Shown: positions 54,689 to 63,811, counted from the first letter of the stretch. The stretch: 64,000 bases of DNA from JBMNHG01 sp045627705 (GCA_045627705.1 JAZQOE010000124.1:22554-86553); one strand, 5' to 3'. Notes: generated by a model not told the origin, from the letters alone. Translations and numbers: made by a program.

Positions 54689-56389
54689 ATGAAATCCATC
54701 ATGGCTTGCATAACCAGCCTGTGTCTCGCTTCCGCGCCATGCGTCGCGCTTTCCGCCGACGCCTTCGCTACGATGCGAACGAACATGGCGCATTACCTGG
54801 TTGACCAGCTTCTCAACGCCCCGATTGCGCCAGGTGATTCCGATGCGCTGCATGTGCCGCCTTTCGACGGCGATGGCGTCTGGAACGATGTTGACTATGC
54901 GTCACGGCGTTCGAGCACATGGCCGGCGAAGCTTCATCTGCGTCGGATGTACGGACTCGCCGCGCAGGGTGCCCCCGAATCGCGCTCGGCAGCGATCGAG
55001 GCGCTCGCCGCATGGGTACGCCTCGATCCGCAAAGCGACAACTGGTGGAACCAGGAGATTGGCACTCCGAAATCGCTATGCGAAACGATGATCCTCCTTG
55101 GCGACGACCTGCCCGCCGAACTGCGCGATGCGGTCCGTCCGATCCTCGATCGTTCAAAGCCGGGCCGTACCGGACAAAACCGCACGTGGCTCGCGGGCAT
55201 ACACGCGATGAAGGGAATGATCTACGGCGACGCCAACGCGGTAGCGGCGGCGCACAGGACGCTCCTCGACGAACTGAAGATCGTCGGTCTTGGGACCGAA
55301 GGCCTGCAGGATGATTTCACCTTCCACCAGCATGGCCCCCAGATGCAGCTTGGCACATACGGGCTTTCGTTCTTCCGCGAGATGACGAAGTGGGCGACTG
55401 TCTTCGACGGCACGCCATACGCATTCCCATCCGACAAGCTTGCACTTCTCGAGCACTTCTTCACCGATGCGCTTCAATGGCCGGTTTATTGCGGCACAAT
55501 GGATTTCTCGGCGTGCGGGCGCCAGATAGTCGGCGATTACCCGGCAACGAAAGCGCATTCGGTATTCGCCGGCGCCGTCGCCCTCAAGCGCATCGGATGC
55601 CTTGCCGATTTCGATCCCGACAAATTTGGAACGCTCGCCGGTTCACGATACTTCCCGAGCAGCGCCTACCTTGTGCACCGTGCGCCAGAATTCTTCTTCG
55701 CCTTGCGAATGTGCGCGCCCGATATCGTCGGCGCGGAAACCGTAAACAGCGAGAACCTTCTTGGACGCTACACTGCCGATGGCGCCACCTACTTCCGCAC
55801 TGCGGGAAACGGATTCATCGATGCCATCCGAATGTGGGACTGGAGCTTTATTCCAGGCACGACGGAGGCAATCAAGAAGAAGCCGGATCTCAAGGTCCAT
55901 GGCAGACGCAACCAGGATGGCGGAAGCGCGACTGGCGCGGTCGAAGACGGGATTGCAACGGCCGAGATGAGTTTCCGCGCGTCGGAATTCGTCGCGGACA
56001 AACGATGGCGCTGCGCAGGCAACGGCTTTGAAGCCACGGGGTCTGGCATTTCTTCGGAAAGCGTCTGGCGCATTGTCACCACCATCGACCAGCGGTTGGT
56101 GCAAGGGACCGTAACCATCGTGGGCGCCGACGGCATTCGCATGCCGCTTGCCGATGGCGATCAAGTCATCCCGATGCCCGCGCACATCGAGCATGCGGGA
56201 ATCGCCTACGACATCGCTTCCGCCGATGGCGAACTACATGTCGGGCAATCCATGCGCCGTGGCAGCTGGCGCCGCATCAATGCCGCGGCATCAAATGAGC
56301 CCGTCGAGGGCAAGATGCTCCTCATCTATATCGATCATGGCGTTCGTCCGAGCGGCGCAGGTTATAGATATTCCGTGACAGCCAAATAA
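54689..56389 (+). CDS. Secreted polysaccharide lyase, PL8-like
   Basis: A signal peptide (about 1-22, LCLASAPCVALSA) leads to an alpha/alpha toroid with the PL8 pattern: NWWNQEIGTPKSL, PGRTGQNRTW (Asn near 163), DFTFHQHGPQMQLGTYG (His near 214), SRYFPSSAYLVHRAPEFFFAL and a beta-sandwich end. PL8 enzymes cleave hyaluronan, chondroitin, xanthan or alginate by beta-elimination; the Asn, His and Tyr above fit the catalytic set. At 566 residues it is shorter than most PL8 enzymes because the C-terminal sandwich part is reduced. With secreted protein D and the apiosidase-like gene downstream it may form a glycan-use locus. The substrate is unresolved. Confidence 0.8.
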   Translation: MKSIMACITSLCLASAPCVALSADAFATMRTNMAHYLVDQLLNAPIAPGDSDALHVPPFDGDGVWNDVDYASRRSSTWPAKLHLRRMYGLAAQGAPESRSAAIEALAAWVRLDPQSDNWWNQEIGTPKSLCETMILLGDDLPAELRDAVRPILDRSKPGRTGQNRTWLAGIHAMKGMIYGDANAVAAAHRTLLDELKIVGLGTEGLQDDFTFHQHGPQMQLGTYGLSFFREMTKWATVFDGTPYAFPSDKLALLEHFFTDALQWPVYCGTMDFSACGRQIVGDYPATKAHSVFAGAVALKRIGCLADFDPDKFGTLAGSRYFPSSAYLVHRAPEFFFALRMCAPDIVGAETVNSENLLGRYTADGATYFRTAGNGFIDAIRMWDWSFIPGTTEAIKKKPDLKVHGRRNQDGGSATGAVEDGIATAEMSFRASEFVADKRWRCAGNGFEATGSGISSESVWRIVTTIDQRLVQGTVTIVGADGIRMPLADGDQVIPMPAHIEHAGIAYDIASADGELHVGQSMRRGSWRRINAAASNEPVEGKMLLIYIDHGVRPSGAGYRYSVTAK

Positions 56390-56406
56390 CTTGCCTCTCA
56401 TTTGCA

Positions 56407-56435
56407 TTGATTTGGATCGTGCATAAGGCTAACAT
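56407..56435 (+). promoter_or_regulatory. Predicted promoter for secreted protein D
   Basis: TTGATT and TAACAT are 17 bases apart, 44 bases before the ATG; GGAGGAG follows as ribosome-binding site. Confidence 0.5.
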
Positions 56436-56479
56436 TCCAACATCAAGGTAAATGGTGCCTTGTTGGAGGAGTTGTTTCC

Positions 56480-59400
56480 ATGAATGTGTCGAGGTCGTTG
56501 ATGGCCGCCCTTGTCGCGGGCGCGCTTCTTTCCATCCCGTCCATTTCGCATGCCGAACTGGGCGACTATCAAGAATTCACCGACAAGGAAAACTGGTCGG
56601 CAACCGTCAGTGGCAACGGCGACGGCCAAGGTGCCGCCGCGATCATCAACGGCAATGAGACGGACATGTGGCAGTGCGACTGGCGAGGGGACGCATGGTT
56701 CTGCATCGACCTCGGCTCGCGCCGCACCATCCGCGCCTTCAAATATCGTCCGCGCCAGGCAGACCACAGCATCAAGGACTACAAGCTCTGGGTGCTCGAT
56801 GCGCCTGTCACATCATACGACGATGTCAACGCGCTTCCCAATTCCCATGCTCCCGCATCGGCTGGTGTCCTGCCGTTCACCAACGACCCGACATACATCG
56901 AAGTTGAGTCCCCGCAGGTCGGCCGCTATGTCGTAATGCAGTCGTTCACGACCTACGAGCACAGCGCCGGTTGCCGCGAGTTCTGGCTATACGGCGAAAA
57001 CGCCGCCACGCCCTGCTTCGTCTTTTGGCCGGCATCGAAGCGCGTCTATGCCATGGAATCGGCCGACTTCGCGCTTTCGGCGACAGACCATGACACCGGT
57101 TCGCTTTCCGCCGATTTCTCGCTGAGCGATCCCAATGGCGCAATCGCATCCGTCGTCCTGGGCAATGCGGACATTACCGCCGGCGGCGCGGATGTCGCCA
57201 CGTTCACGGCTGGGGTCTGCGACCAGGGTACGCTTGCGGTAACGGCCTCGGCCAATATCGGCACGGCCACAATGACGCTCTCCGAAGGCTCGTCGTCGTT
57301 CGGCGCCATCTCGCGTTCCGCGCAGATTGAATCCGTCGCGCGCGTGGTGCGTCTCGTCGGTAGCCCGAACATCGGCGTGGGAATCGGCTCGTCCGTGACG
57401 CGCACCATCCAGATTGTCGATTCCGAACTCGCCGCCCCCGGCGCAATCACGCTTTCGGCCGGCGCGCCCTCAAATCCTTCGGCGTCTGTCTCCGGTGATG
57501 CCTCGATCGCCGATGGAGCATTCGCCTCCTCCGGCTCCATCATCCTTACCGGCGAAAGCGAAGGCTCCGCCACGGTACTGCTTACCCTCGGCAACGACTT
57601 CGTCTTCGAGGAAACCGGCACCTCCACGCTTTCCCTCATGGTCGCGACCCTCGGCGACACGATCTACGTCGCGCCCAACGGAGACGATTCGAACATCGGC
57701 ACCGAGAACCTTCCCCTTCGCTCCATCTCCGCCGCCGCGACTCTCGCAATGGACAGCGGCGCCGACATCGTGATCGCCGCCGGCCTTTACGACGCCGCCC
57801 ACGGCGAAACATTCCCGATCCTTCCTCCGAACGGAATCGAAATCCGCGGCGTCGCGGGTGCGACGCGCACCCCCGCCGATTCGACCATCATCGACTGCGG
57901 TGGCACTGGCGGCTGCTTCTCCTTCCCGGCAGTCCATTCCGCCACGGCCGGACTCCTCTCCAACCTCGTGATCACCAACGCCGCGCACTTCGCCGTGAAG
58001 GGCAACCTCTGGTACGGCACGATGGAGAACTGCATTGTCGATGGCGTGACCGCCTCCTCTGGCGACGACGCGATCTTCTCGATCGACTCCCTTGACTACA
58101 GCACCAGCCTGCTCTTCACGAACTGCGTCTTCCGCAACGTCACCACCTCGGGCGAGTACTGGATGCGCTTCAGCTACAGGTACGGCCCGATCTCCTTCGC
58201 CGACTGCTCCTTCGAGAACCTCTCGATCACCGGCGGCAATAGTTATACCGCCAAGACTGGACCGATCGTGATGTATTCGACATACTGCAACGGAACGAAT
58301 GACTCGACTGTGAAGTTCCTGCGCTGCACATTCGACAACCTCAACGTTTACCGTACCTCGGGCAATTACAGCTCCGACGGCGGATACTTTGAAAACGGCG
58401 TGATCAACCCGTGGGCGAAGACATGGGTGGACCGCTGCGTCTTCCGCCACGCTTCCGCCCCATTCGCCTATTTCGGCGGAAACCGCAACGAGACGCACAT
58501 CTACAACTCGCTCTTCTACGACATCGATTGCGGAGAATGGGGCGTTGCGCATGTCTTCTACGGCGCCGAACTCGATGTGCGCAACTGCACCTTCGACCAG
58601 GTGAGCACGGTCTTCCATACCGATGGCAACCACGCCATCACGACCGTCCACAACCTCTCGATCTCTTCCGCTTCGAGGCTGAACTCGATGGACAAGTCCC
58701 GCCTCGTGCTCAAGAGCTGCAATGTCTTCGACACGCCGGTCGCGGACATGTACGACGTGTTCTACGACACTACGTCGAGCGAAAACGTGACATCCTACGC
58801 GCCGGACTACGTCGCCGCGTACGACAGCGCGAACCCCGGCGCCGAGAACTACCGCCTCTGGTCGTACAGCGAACTGATCGATATCGGCGACAATTCCGCC
58901 ATCAACGGCGACTATGCCCTCGACCTCGCCGACAAGCCGCGCGCGTACAGCGCAGCCGGCACGGCGGTCGTCGATCTCGGCGCGTACGAGTCCCGTTTCG
59001 GTGCGCCCGACACAGTCTCCTTCTACACGCCTTCGACAATCTTCCATGGGTTCGTCGGTGAATCCGTAACGATTCCAGTAAGCATCAACCCCGCGCCGGA
59101 AACCACGACTCCTGTCCAAGCCGCCGTCGCGCTTGGCGCGGACCTTTCGACCGAGACCCCAACGCTCGCATGGGCCACGGGCACCGAGGTCAACCAGTTG
59201 ACGGTCACGGCCGCGGACGCCTTGACGGACGGCGATGGCGAGCGCATGCTGGTCACGGTTTCGGAAAACGGAACGTCGGTCGGCATCGAGCCTCTCGCTG
59301 TTGGCGTGTACCTCCACCAGAAGCAGGTGACCCTCGATTGCCCGGCGCGTCTCTATGTCCGCGAAGGCGCGGCCATGGAAATACCCGTCAAGATCTACTC

Positions 59401-61000
59401 GGAAGGCGCGGTCGCCCCAATCGCGCTCGCCATCTCCGTAGGCGCCGCCACGGGTTTGGGCGACAATGAAATCTCGTGGATGGGCACCGCTGAAATCCCC
59501 GCTGGCGAAAACGTCTCCACGGGCGTACTGCGCATCGTCGGCGGCACTGGCCTGAACAACGTGGCCATCTCCATCGGTGGCGGCTTCGCTTTCGCGGAGA
59601 GCGGAACCGATGCGGCCACGATCGAAATCGTTGGCTACCCTGGCGCGCTTTATGTCGATCCCGAAAACGGCAGCGATTCCGGCTATGGCTCCATCGACAA
59701 TCCCTTCAAGACCATCACGCACGCGATCGGGGAATCATCGCTTGGTGACGTCATCCGGATTCTTCCCGGCACATGCGACGCCGCATCCGGCGAAACATTC
59801 CCGCTCGTTCCCGATGGCGTGCTGCTGCAGGGCTTCAATCCAAATGGAGACGCTGATCGCACCGACGTCATCATCGACGGCGGCAATGGCACGGCCAACC
59901 TGATTTCGCTCGTCGCGCCCAAGTACACCGCCGGCATCGAAAACCTCTGGCTGCGCGAATCGACAGAAGCCGCCATCAACGCCGATGCCGCGACCATCGC
60001 GATGACAAACGTGCTCTTCACGCAGTCATACGCGAACCACGGCAACTACGCTTGCGGCGGCGCGACGATGCGCAACGACTCGCAGCTATACGCGGTCGAT
60101 TGCTGTTTCACCGGCATGTCCCGCGTCGCCGCCGCTGTCGGCGTGACCGCCCACAAGAACAACACCAACTCCAACTTCCACGCCCTCCGCTGCGAGTTCC
60201 TCGACAACTATTCAGCGCAAGGCACGGTCGCGCAGTTCGCTGGTCCCGAAGTCGCGGGCCGTTTCTCCCTTACGGACTGCCTCTTCAAGGGCAACAGCGT
60301 ACCGAACAATGGTTGCGGCGATGGCTTCGCTTCATCCGCGATCTTCATCTGGGGACGCCATTACCTTCCCTCTTACATCGAGGTCGATCGCTGCCGCTTC
60401 ATCGACAACCACGGCGGCTCCCTGATCAGCATCAGCAACACGGCGGGAGGAATGCCGCGCATCAGCAACTCGCTCTTCGCCGGGAATGAGTCGCCCTGCT
60501 GCATGTTCCTCGGCTATAGCTGGAAGATGGATGTCCACAACTGCACCTTCATCGGCAACACTGGCGGATATGCCGCCCGCTCCTGCGACCGTGACGGGCA
60601 TGGCATGCACATCTACAACTCCATCCTCTGCAACGAGGAGACGCTCACCTTCGTTTCGGGCTGGGGCAATTCCGGCGCGACCAATCTCCGCCTCCACGAC
60701 ACGATTGTCTTCAACTGCGGAGCGGGCGAAGGCTACGACACCGCGCACAGCGAAAACGTGATCTATGAAAATCCCGGCTTCGTGAACATCGCGGTCGCGG
60801 CGACCGATCCCGCCTTCGACGCCCACCTCGCCAGCGCAGACAGCCCTGCGGTCAACGCCGGCGTGAATGCGAATGTCTTCGGCGACTATGATCTCGACGG
60901 CGCAGCCCGCATCCAGAAACTCCACAAGGGCATGGTAGTCGATCTCGGCTGCTACGAGCGCTTCAATCCGCCGGCCGGCACATTCATCTTTATCAAGTAG
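56480..61000 (+). CDS. Secreted modular beta-helix protein D with discoidin-like domain (1506 aa)
   Basis: A signal peptide (about 1-25, ending ISHA) precedes an F5/8-type C (discoidin-like) domain (about 26-180: NGNETDMWQCDW, FCIDLGSRRTIRAFKYRPR, REFWLYGEN), a Calx-beta-like region, and two DUF1565-type beta-helices (about 393-836 and 1054-1490) with a Calx-like spacer between. Both helices end with the DLGxYE block, and the protein ends AGTFIFIK. It lacks the PA14-like module of A, B and C but shares the helix, spacer and terminal motif. It sits between a PL8-like lyase and an apiosidase-like hydrolase, so binding or trimming of a plant or host polysaccharide is a reasonable inference; no catalytic residues are recognised. 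Confidence 0.85.
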   Translation: MNVSRSLMAALVAGALLSIPSISHAELGDYQEFTDKENWSATVSGNGDGQGAAAIINGNETDMWQCDWRGDAWFCIDLGSRRTIRAFKYRPRQADHSIKDYKLWVLDAPVTSYDDVNALPNSHAPASAGVLPFTNDPTYIEVESPQVGRYVVMQSFTTYEHSAGCREFWLYGENAATPCFVFWPASKRVYAMESADFALSATDHDTGSLSADFSLSDPNGAIASVVLGNADITAGGADVATFTAGVCDQGTLAVTASANIGTATMTLSEGSSSFGAISRSAQIESVARVVRLVGSPNIGVGIGSSVTRTIQIVDSELAAPGAITLSAGAPSNPSASVSGDASIADGAFASSGSIILTGESEGSATVLLTLGNDFVFEETGTSTLSLMVATLGDTIYVAPNGDDSNIGTENLPLRSISAAATLAMDSGADIVIAAGLYDAAHGETFPILPPNGIEIRGVAGATRTPADSTIIDCGGTGGCFSFPAVHSATAGLLSNLVITNAAHFAVKGNLWYGTMENCIVDGVTASSGDDAIFSIDSLDYSTSLLFTNCVFRNVTTSGEYWMRFSYRYGPISFADCSFENLSITGGNSYTAKTGPIVMYSTYCNGTNDSTVKFLRCTFDNLNVYRTSGNYSSDGGYFENGVINPWAKTWVDRCVFRHASAPFAYFGGNRNETHIYNSLFYDIDCGEWGVAHVFYGAELDVRNCTFDQVSTVFHTDGNHAITTVHNLSISSASRLNSMDKSRLVLKSCNVFDTPVADMYDVFYDTTSSENVTSYAPDYVAAYDSANPGAENYRLWSYSELIDIGDNSAINGDYALDLADKPRAYSAAGTAVVDLGAYESRFGAPDTVSFYTPSTIFHGFVGESVTIPVSINPAPETTTPVQAAVALGADLSTETPTLAWATGTEVNQLTVTAADALTDGDGERMLVTVSENGTSVGIEPLAVGVYLHQKQVTLDCPARLYVREGAAMEIPVKIYSEGAVAPIALAISVGAATGLGDNEISWMGTAEIPAGENVSTGVLRIVGGTGLNNVAISIGGGFAFAESGTDAATIEIVGYPGALYVDPENGSDSGYGSIDNPFKTITHAIGESSLGDVIRILPGTCDAASGETFPLVPDGVLLQGFNPNGDADRTDVIIDGGNGTANLISLVAPKYTAGIENLWLRESTEAAINADAATIAMTNVLFTQSYANHGNYACGGATMRNDSQLYAVDCCFTGMSRVAAAVGVTAHKNNTNSNFHALRCEFLDNYSAQGTVAQFAGPEVAGRFSLTDCLFKGNSVPNNGCGDGFASSAIFIWGRHYLPSYIEVDRCRFIDNHGGSLISISNTAGGMPRISNSLFAGNESPCCMFLGYSWKMDVHNCTFIGNTGGYAARSCDRDGHGMHIYNSILCNEETLTFVSGWGNSGATNLRLHDTIVFNCGAGEGYDTAHSENVIYENPGFVNIAVAATDPAFDAHLASADSPAVNAGVNANVFGDYDLDGAARIQKLHKGMVVDLGCYERFNPPAGTFIFIK

Positions 61001-61030
61001 TCAACCGCGCGAATTCGCGCGCCGGTTGAC
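61000..61030 (+). other. Hairpin between protein D and the apiosidase-like gene
   Basis: TCAACCG and CGGTTGA frame an inner CGCG...CGCG pairing with AATT as loop and one bulge. There is no T run, and the next ribosome-binding site (GGAGAA, 61032) starts right after it, so it may stabilise the mRNA end or affect translation of the next gene. Confidence 0.5.
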
Positions 61031-61042
61031 TGGAGAATCGCA

Positions 61043-62380
61043 GTGGTTTCGCTTATCGCACCCATCGTAGTCTCGGCTTCGCAACATTCGCTGCAGCGGG
61101 AAAACGGCGCGCCGTTTTTCTATCTCGGCGATACCGCGTGGGAGTTGTTCCACCGCCTCACCCGCGAGGAGGCGGACTTCTACCTCGCGACACGCGCGGA
61201 TCAGGGCTTCACCGTGATCCAAGCGGTATTGCTGGCCGAGTTCGACGGCGTGCGCACACCGAACGCATACGGCAAACTGCCGCTTGTAGATAACGATCCC
61301 ACCCGTCCCGATGATTCGCCCGGCGGGTTCTGGGATCATGCCGACTACATCGTGCGCCGCGCTAATGAACTCGGGCTCGTGATGGGGCTTCTGCCGACAT
61401 GGGGCGACAAATGGAACAACTCCTGGGGCGCTGGCCCCGAGATTTTCAATCCCGAAAACGCGCGCGTATATGGCCGCTGGCTAGGTAGCCGCTACCGCGA
61501 CGCCGACGTAATATGGATTCTCGGCGGCGACCGTCTCGTGGAGTCGGATAAGCACCGCGCGACTCTCCAGGCGATGGCGGAAGGACTGCGGGAAGGTGAT
61601 GGAGGCAAACACCTTATTACCTTCCACCCAGCGGGCGGACGCGGCTCGTCCGAGGCCTTCCCCGATACGCCGTGGATTGATTTCCATACGCGGCAGAACG
61701 GACACGACATGAACTTCGAGCCAAACTACGCAAAGACGCTCGAAGACTACAACCGCAAGCCCGTCAAGCCCGTAATCGACGGCGAACCTCTTTACGAAGG
61801 GCATCCGCTTTCGTTCCGTCCCGACGAACTGGGGCACAGCGTCGCGGCCGATGTGCGCCGTCCCCTCTACTGGGACCTCTTTCACGGCGCATGCGGACAC
61901 ACCTACGGACACCATTCGATCTGGCAGTTCTGGGCGCCCGGACGCGACCCTGTGAACCGTCCGCTCATTCCCTGGCGCGACGCGCTTTTCGCCCAAGGTG
62001 CCGCGCAGATGGTCCATGCGCGCCATCTGATCGAAATCCTCGACGCCTTCGACCGTATTCCCGATGATTCGCTTCTTCTCCCGGAACCATTTGATTCCGC
62101 TATCCCCGGGCATGGCATACGCCGTTTCGCGGCGTGCCGCGATCCCGAAGGACGCTACATCCTCGCGTATGCGCCGATTGGAATGCCATTCCGCCTGCGC
62201 CTTGATGCGCTGAAGGGGGAAAAGTGCCATGCGCGGTGGATGGATCCGCGCACGGGCGAATTCATTGAAATCGGCGAAATACCGACCGCCACCCCGCAAA
62301 CATTCGCGCCGCCCACACCCGGCGAACTCGCCGACTGGGTGCTTGTCTGCGATGTGCCGGGACTCAAAGAAGCCAAATAA
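61043..62380 (+). CDS. Apiosidase-like glycoside hydrolase (DUF4038 / GH140 type)
   Basis: The 445-residue enzyme starts with GTG; GGAGAA lies 5 bases upstream. The catalytic TIM barrel has APFFYLGDTAWELFHRL, VIQAVLLAEFDG, WGDKWNNSWG, VIWILGGDR (Asp near 163) and KPVIDGEPLYEG (Glu near 248), the family pattern; a small C-terminal sandwich (FRLRLDALKGEKCHARWMDP) is the DUF5060-like or Put_collagen-type end. GH140 enzymes remove apiose from rhamnogalacturonan II; relatives act on other pectins. No clear signal peptide, so intracellular or periplasmic action after import. CGGCGCGCCG at 61105 encodes part of ENGAPFF. It is probably cotranscribed with protein D. Confidence 0.82.
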   Translation: MVSLIAPIVVSASQHSLQRENGAPFFYLGDTAWELFHRLTREEADFYLATRADQGFTVIQAVLLAEFDGVRTPNAYGKLPLVDNDPTRPDDSPGGFWDHADYIVRRANELGLVMGLLPTWGDKWNNSWGAGPEIFNPENARVYGRWLGSRYRDADVIWILGGDRLVESDKHRATLQAMAEGLREGDGGKHLITFHPAGGRGSSEAFPDTPWIDFHTRQNGHDMNFEPNYAKTLEDYNRKPVKPVIDGEPLYEGHPLSFRPDELGHSVAADVRRPLYWDLFHGACGHTYGHHSIWQFWAPGRDPVNRPLIPWRDALFAQGAAQMVHARHLIEILDAFDRIPDDSLLLPEPFDSAIPGHGIRRFAACRDPEGRYILAYAPIGMPFRLRLDALKGEKCHARWMDPRTGEFIEIGEIPTATPQTFAPPTPGELADWVLVCDVPGLKEAK

Positions 62381-62411
62381 GAAAAAATTGCCTATAACCA
62401 CTCGACAGGCA

Positions 62412-62738
62412 CTAGATGTTAACGAGCGCGGGGACATCGCCGATGCCGGGGACAATCCTGCTTGGCGCATAGCCGAAGCGCTTGACATCGGATTCGGTTG
62501 TAACACCCGAAAGGACGAGTACCGTATCAATCCCCGATTCGATGCCGGCGACAATGTCGGTATCCATCGTGATTGACGCTTCCGATTCCATGTCCAGAAT
62601 TCTTCGGTAACAGGAATTATGGCGCAACGCACCCCACTGCGCCTGATGTGCCTGGGCGAAGCGATGAGTCAACTCGTTTTCCGTCACCACTTTCAGCGCA
62701 AACGTCTTTTGTCCGTTTTTTGCCAACCCGCCATTCAC
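62412..62738 (-). pseudogene. Remnant of a NagD-type (HAD-IIA) phosphatase
   Basis: The last 50 codons of this 108-codon frame read MDTDIVAGIESGIDTVLVLS and on through SDVKRFGYAPSRIVPGIGDV, the C-terminal third of NagD-like HAD-IIA phosphatases. The preceding part (FALKVVTENELTHRFAQAHQ) belongs to no family I recognise, and the N-terminal nucleophile motif DxDGT is absent. It is therefore a 3' fragment joined to unrelated sequence, probably by deletion or insertion. The stretch from 62739 to 62918 shows no convincing gene. Confidence 0.6.
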
Positions 62739-62918
62739 GCCATAACGATACGGCGAAAGTCCTGTTGCGCCAAAACAGGGAATATCCGAAACGACACGCC
62801 GCGCCTTTGGCTACTATCTTTTCGACAATAATCAGCGGCTTCTTGTCTGGCGACAATCTAACCAAGCCGTCCTTTTAACCCAGTCAACAGGTTCGAGTTT
62901 TCCGTTCGCCTTCATCAA

Positions 62919-63266
62919 TCAGTCCTCCGCATCAATTTTTCTAATCAGTTCGTTTGCCCACTTCACCGCCTCGCCAACAGTTGACAGAATGGATGTGCTA
63001 TCTCCAGCCTTTAAATTTGAGCGGAGCGACTCAAGATAAACATCTAGATCGGCAACCCGTGCCGTGTCAATGTCCTTGGTGTAACGAGTTATGACACCAC
63101 CATAGCGAAACATCAACGAACTGCCGCCTTTGACCACTCCATCCGGCAACATTTGCCCGACAATGACATCAGCCATAGCACGAGACAAACGAACGTCATT
63201 CTGATCTTCCGCACAGTAACGCTTGATTGCCTTGACGAGATTCGTCGCGGAATTCGGCAGTTTCAT
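62919..63266 (-). CDS. Truncated AbiEii-like nucleotidyltransferase toxin
   Basis: The 115-residue product has the nucleotidyltransferase motif GGSSLMFRYGG (47-57) with R61, K64, D65 and D67 (RYTKDID), as in AbiEii/AbiGii toxins. Those proteins usually have 230-300 residues, so about half is missing here; the stop follows NELIRKIDAED. A 27-codon frame starts 4 bases further on and may be leftover sequence. It overlaps the AbiEi-like gene by 4 bases (ATGA), the normal antitoxin-toxin order of AbiE systems. Whether a minimal nucleotidyltransferase of this size is active is doubtful; a truncated, harmless toxin is the simpler reading. Confidence 0.6.
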   Translation of the reverse strand: MKLPNSATNLVKAIKRYCAEDQNDVRLSRAMADVIVGQMLPDGVVKGGSSLMFRYGGVITRYTKDIDTARVADLDVYLESLRSNLKAGDSTSILSTVGEAVKWANELIRKIDAED

Positions 63267-63811
63267 ATCGCGAACTCCTTCTCTAGTTCCTGCGCTTCCT
63301 TGTAGTCAACAAGCCCTCGTCGCTTGGCATCTAGAATTGCAGTCACCAATCTATCCCGCATCAACGCACCACTACAAGTCCGAATCGCATCGGCAACACC
63401 CTGGCTACGAATGCCATTAAAATCCTCTCGTTTCACATCCTTCGGTGGACGAACCACCTTAATCCAATCAGGAAGCCGACGCCGCTTACGCGCAGTTGTC
63501 GCGACGAAGACCTTTGCGGGGTTCACGAGCGCAAGATCGTGCATGGCCAGCACGCTCATTCCATAAATCATCGACTCTTTACCGACATGCGCAACAGCCT
63601 CGGCATATTGATCATACGCGCTCGGTGTATACTGGTTGAGTCGATAAACACCATGGCCTATGTTCTCCAATCGACCGATTTTAACCCAACGCGGCAATTC
63701 AATATAGACATTGCAAACACCTTTGGCATCGTCAGTCGTGACGATGCCATAGTTATCAAGACCAATTTCGTTTATCGCCTCCCAATGAGTCATTGGCCAA
63801 TATAATATCAT
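63263..63811 (-). CDS. AbiEi-like antitoxin / transcriptional regulator
   Basis: This 182-residue protein resembles AbiEi antitoxins: an N-terminal winged helix-turn-helix (about 10-55, YGIVTTDDAKGVCNVYIELP, then IGHGVYRLNQY) and a C-terminal domain (SMIYGMSVLAMHDLALVNPA, VRPPKDVKREDFNGIRSQG). AbiEi represses its own operon and opposes the AbiEii toxin in type IV toxin-antitoxin and phage-defence systems. The gene lies in DNA poorer in G+C than the rest of the window, in line with transfer. There is no clear ribosome-binding site; Met7 (63793) is an alternative start that would fit the promoter at 63802-63831. Confidence 0.65.
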   Translation of the reverse strand: MILYWPMTHWEAINEIGLDNYGIVTTDDAKGVCNVYIELPRWVKIGRLENIGHGVYRLNQYTPSAYDQYAEAVAHVGKESMIYGMSVLAMHDLALVNPAKVFVATTARKRRRLPDWIKVVRPPKDVKREDFNGIRSQGVADAIRTCSGALMRDRLVTAILDAKRRGLVDYKEAQELEKEFAI

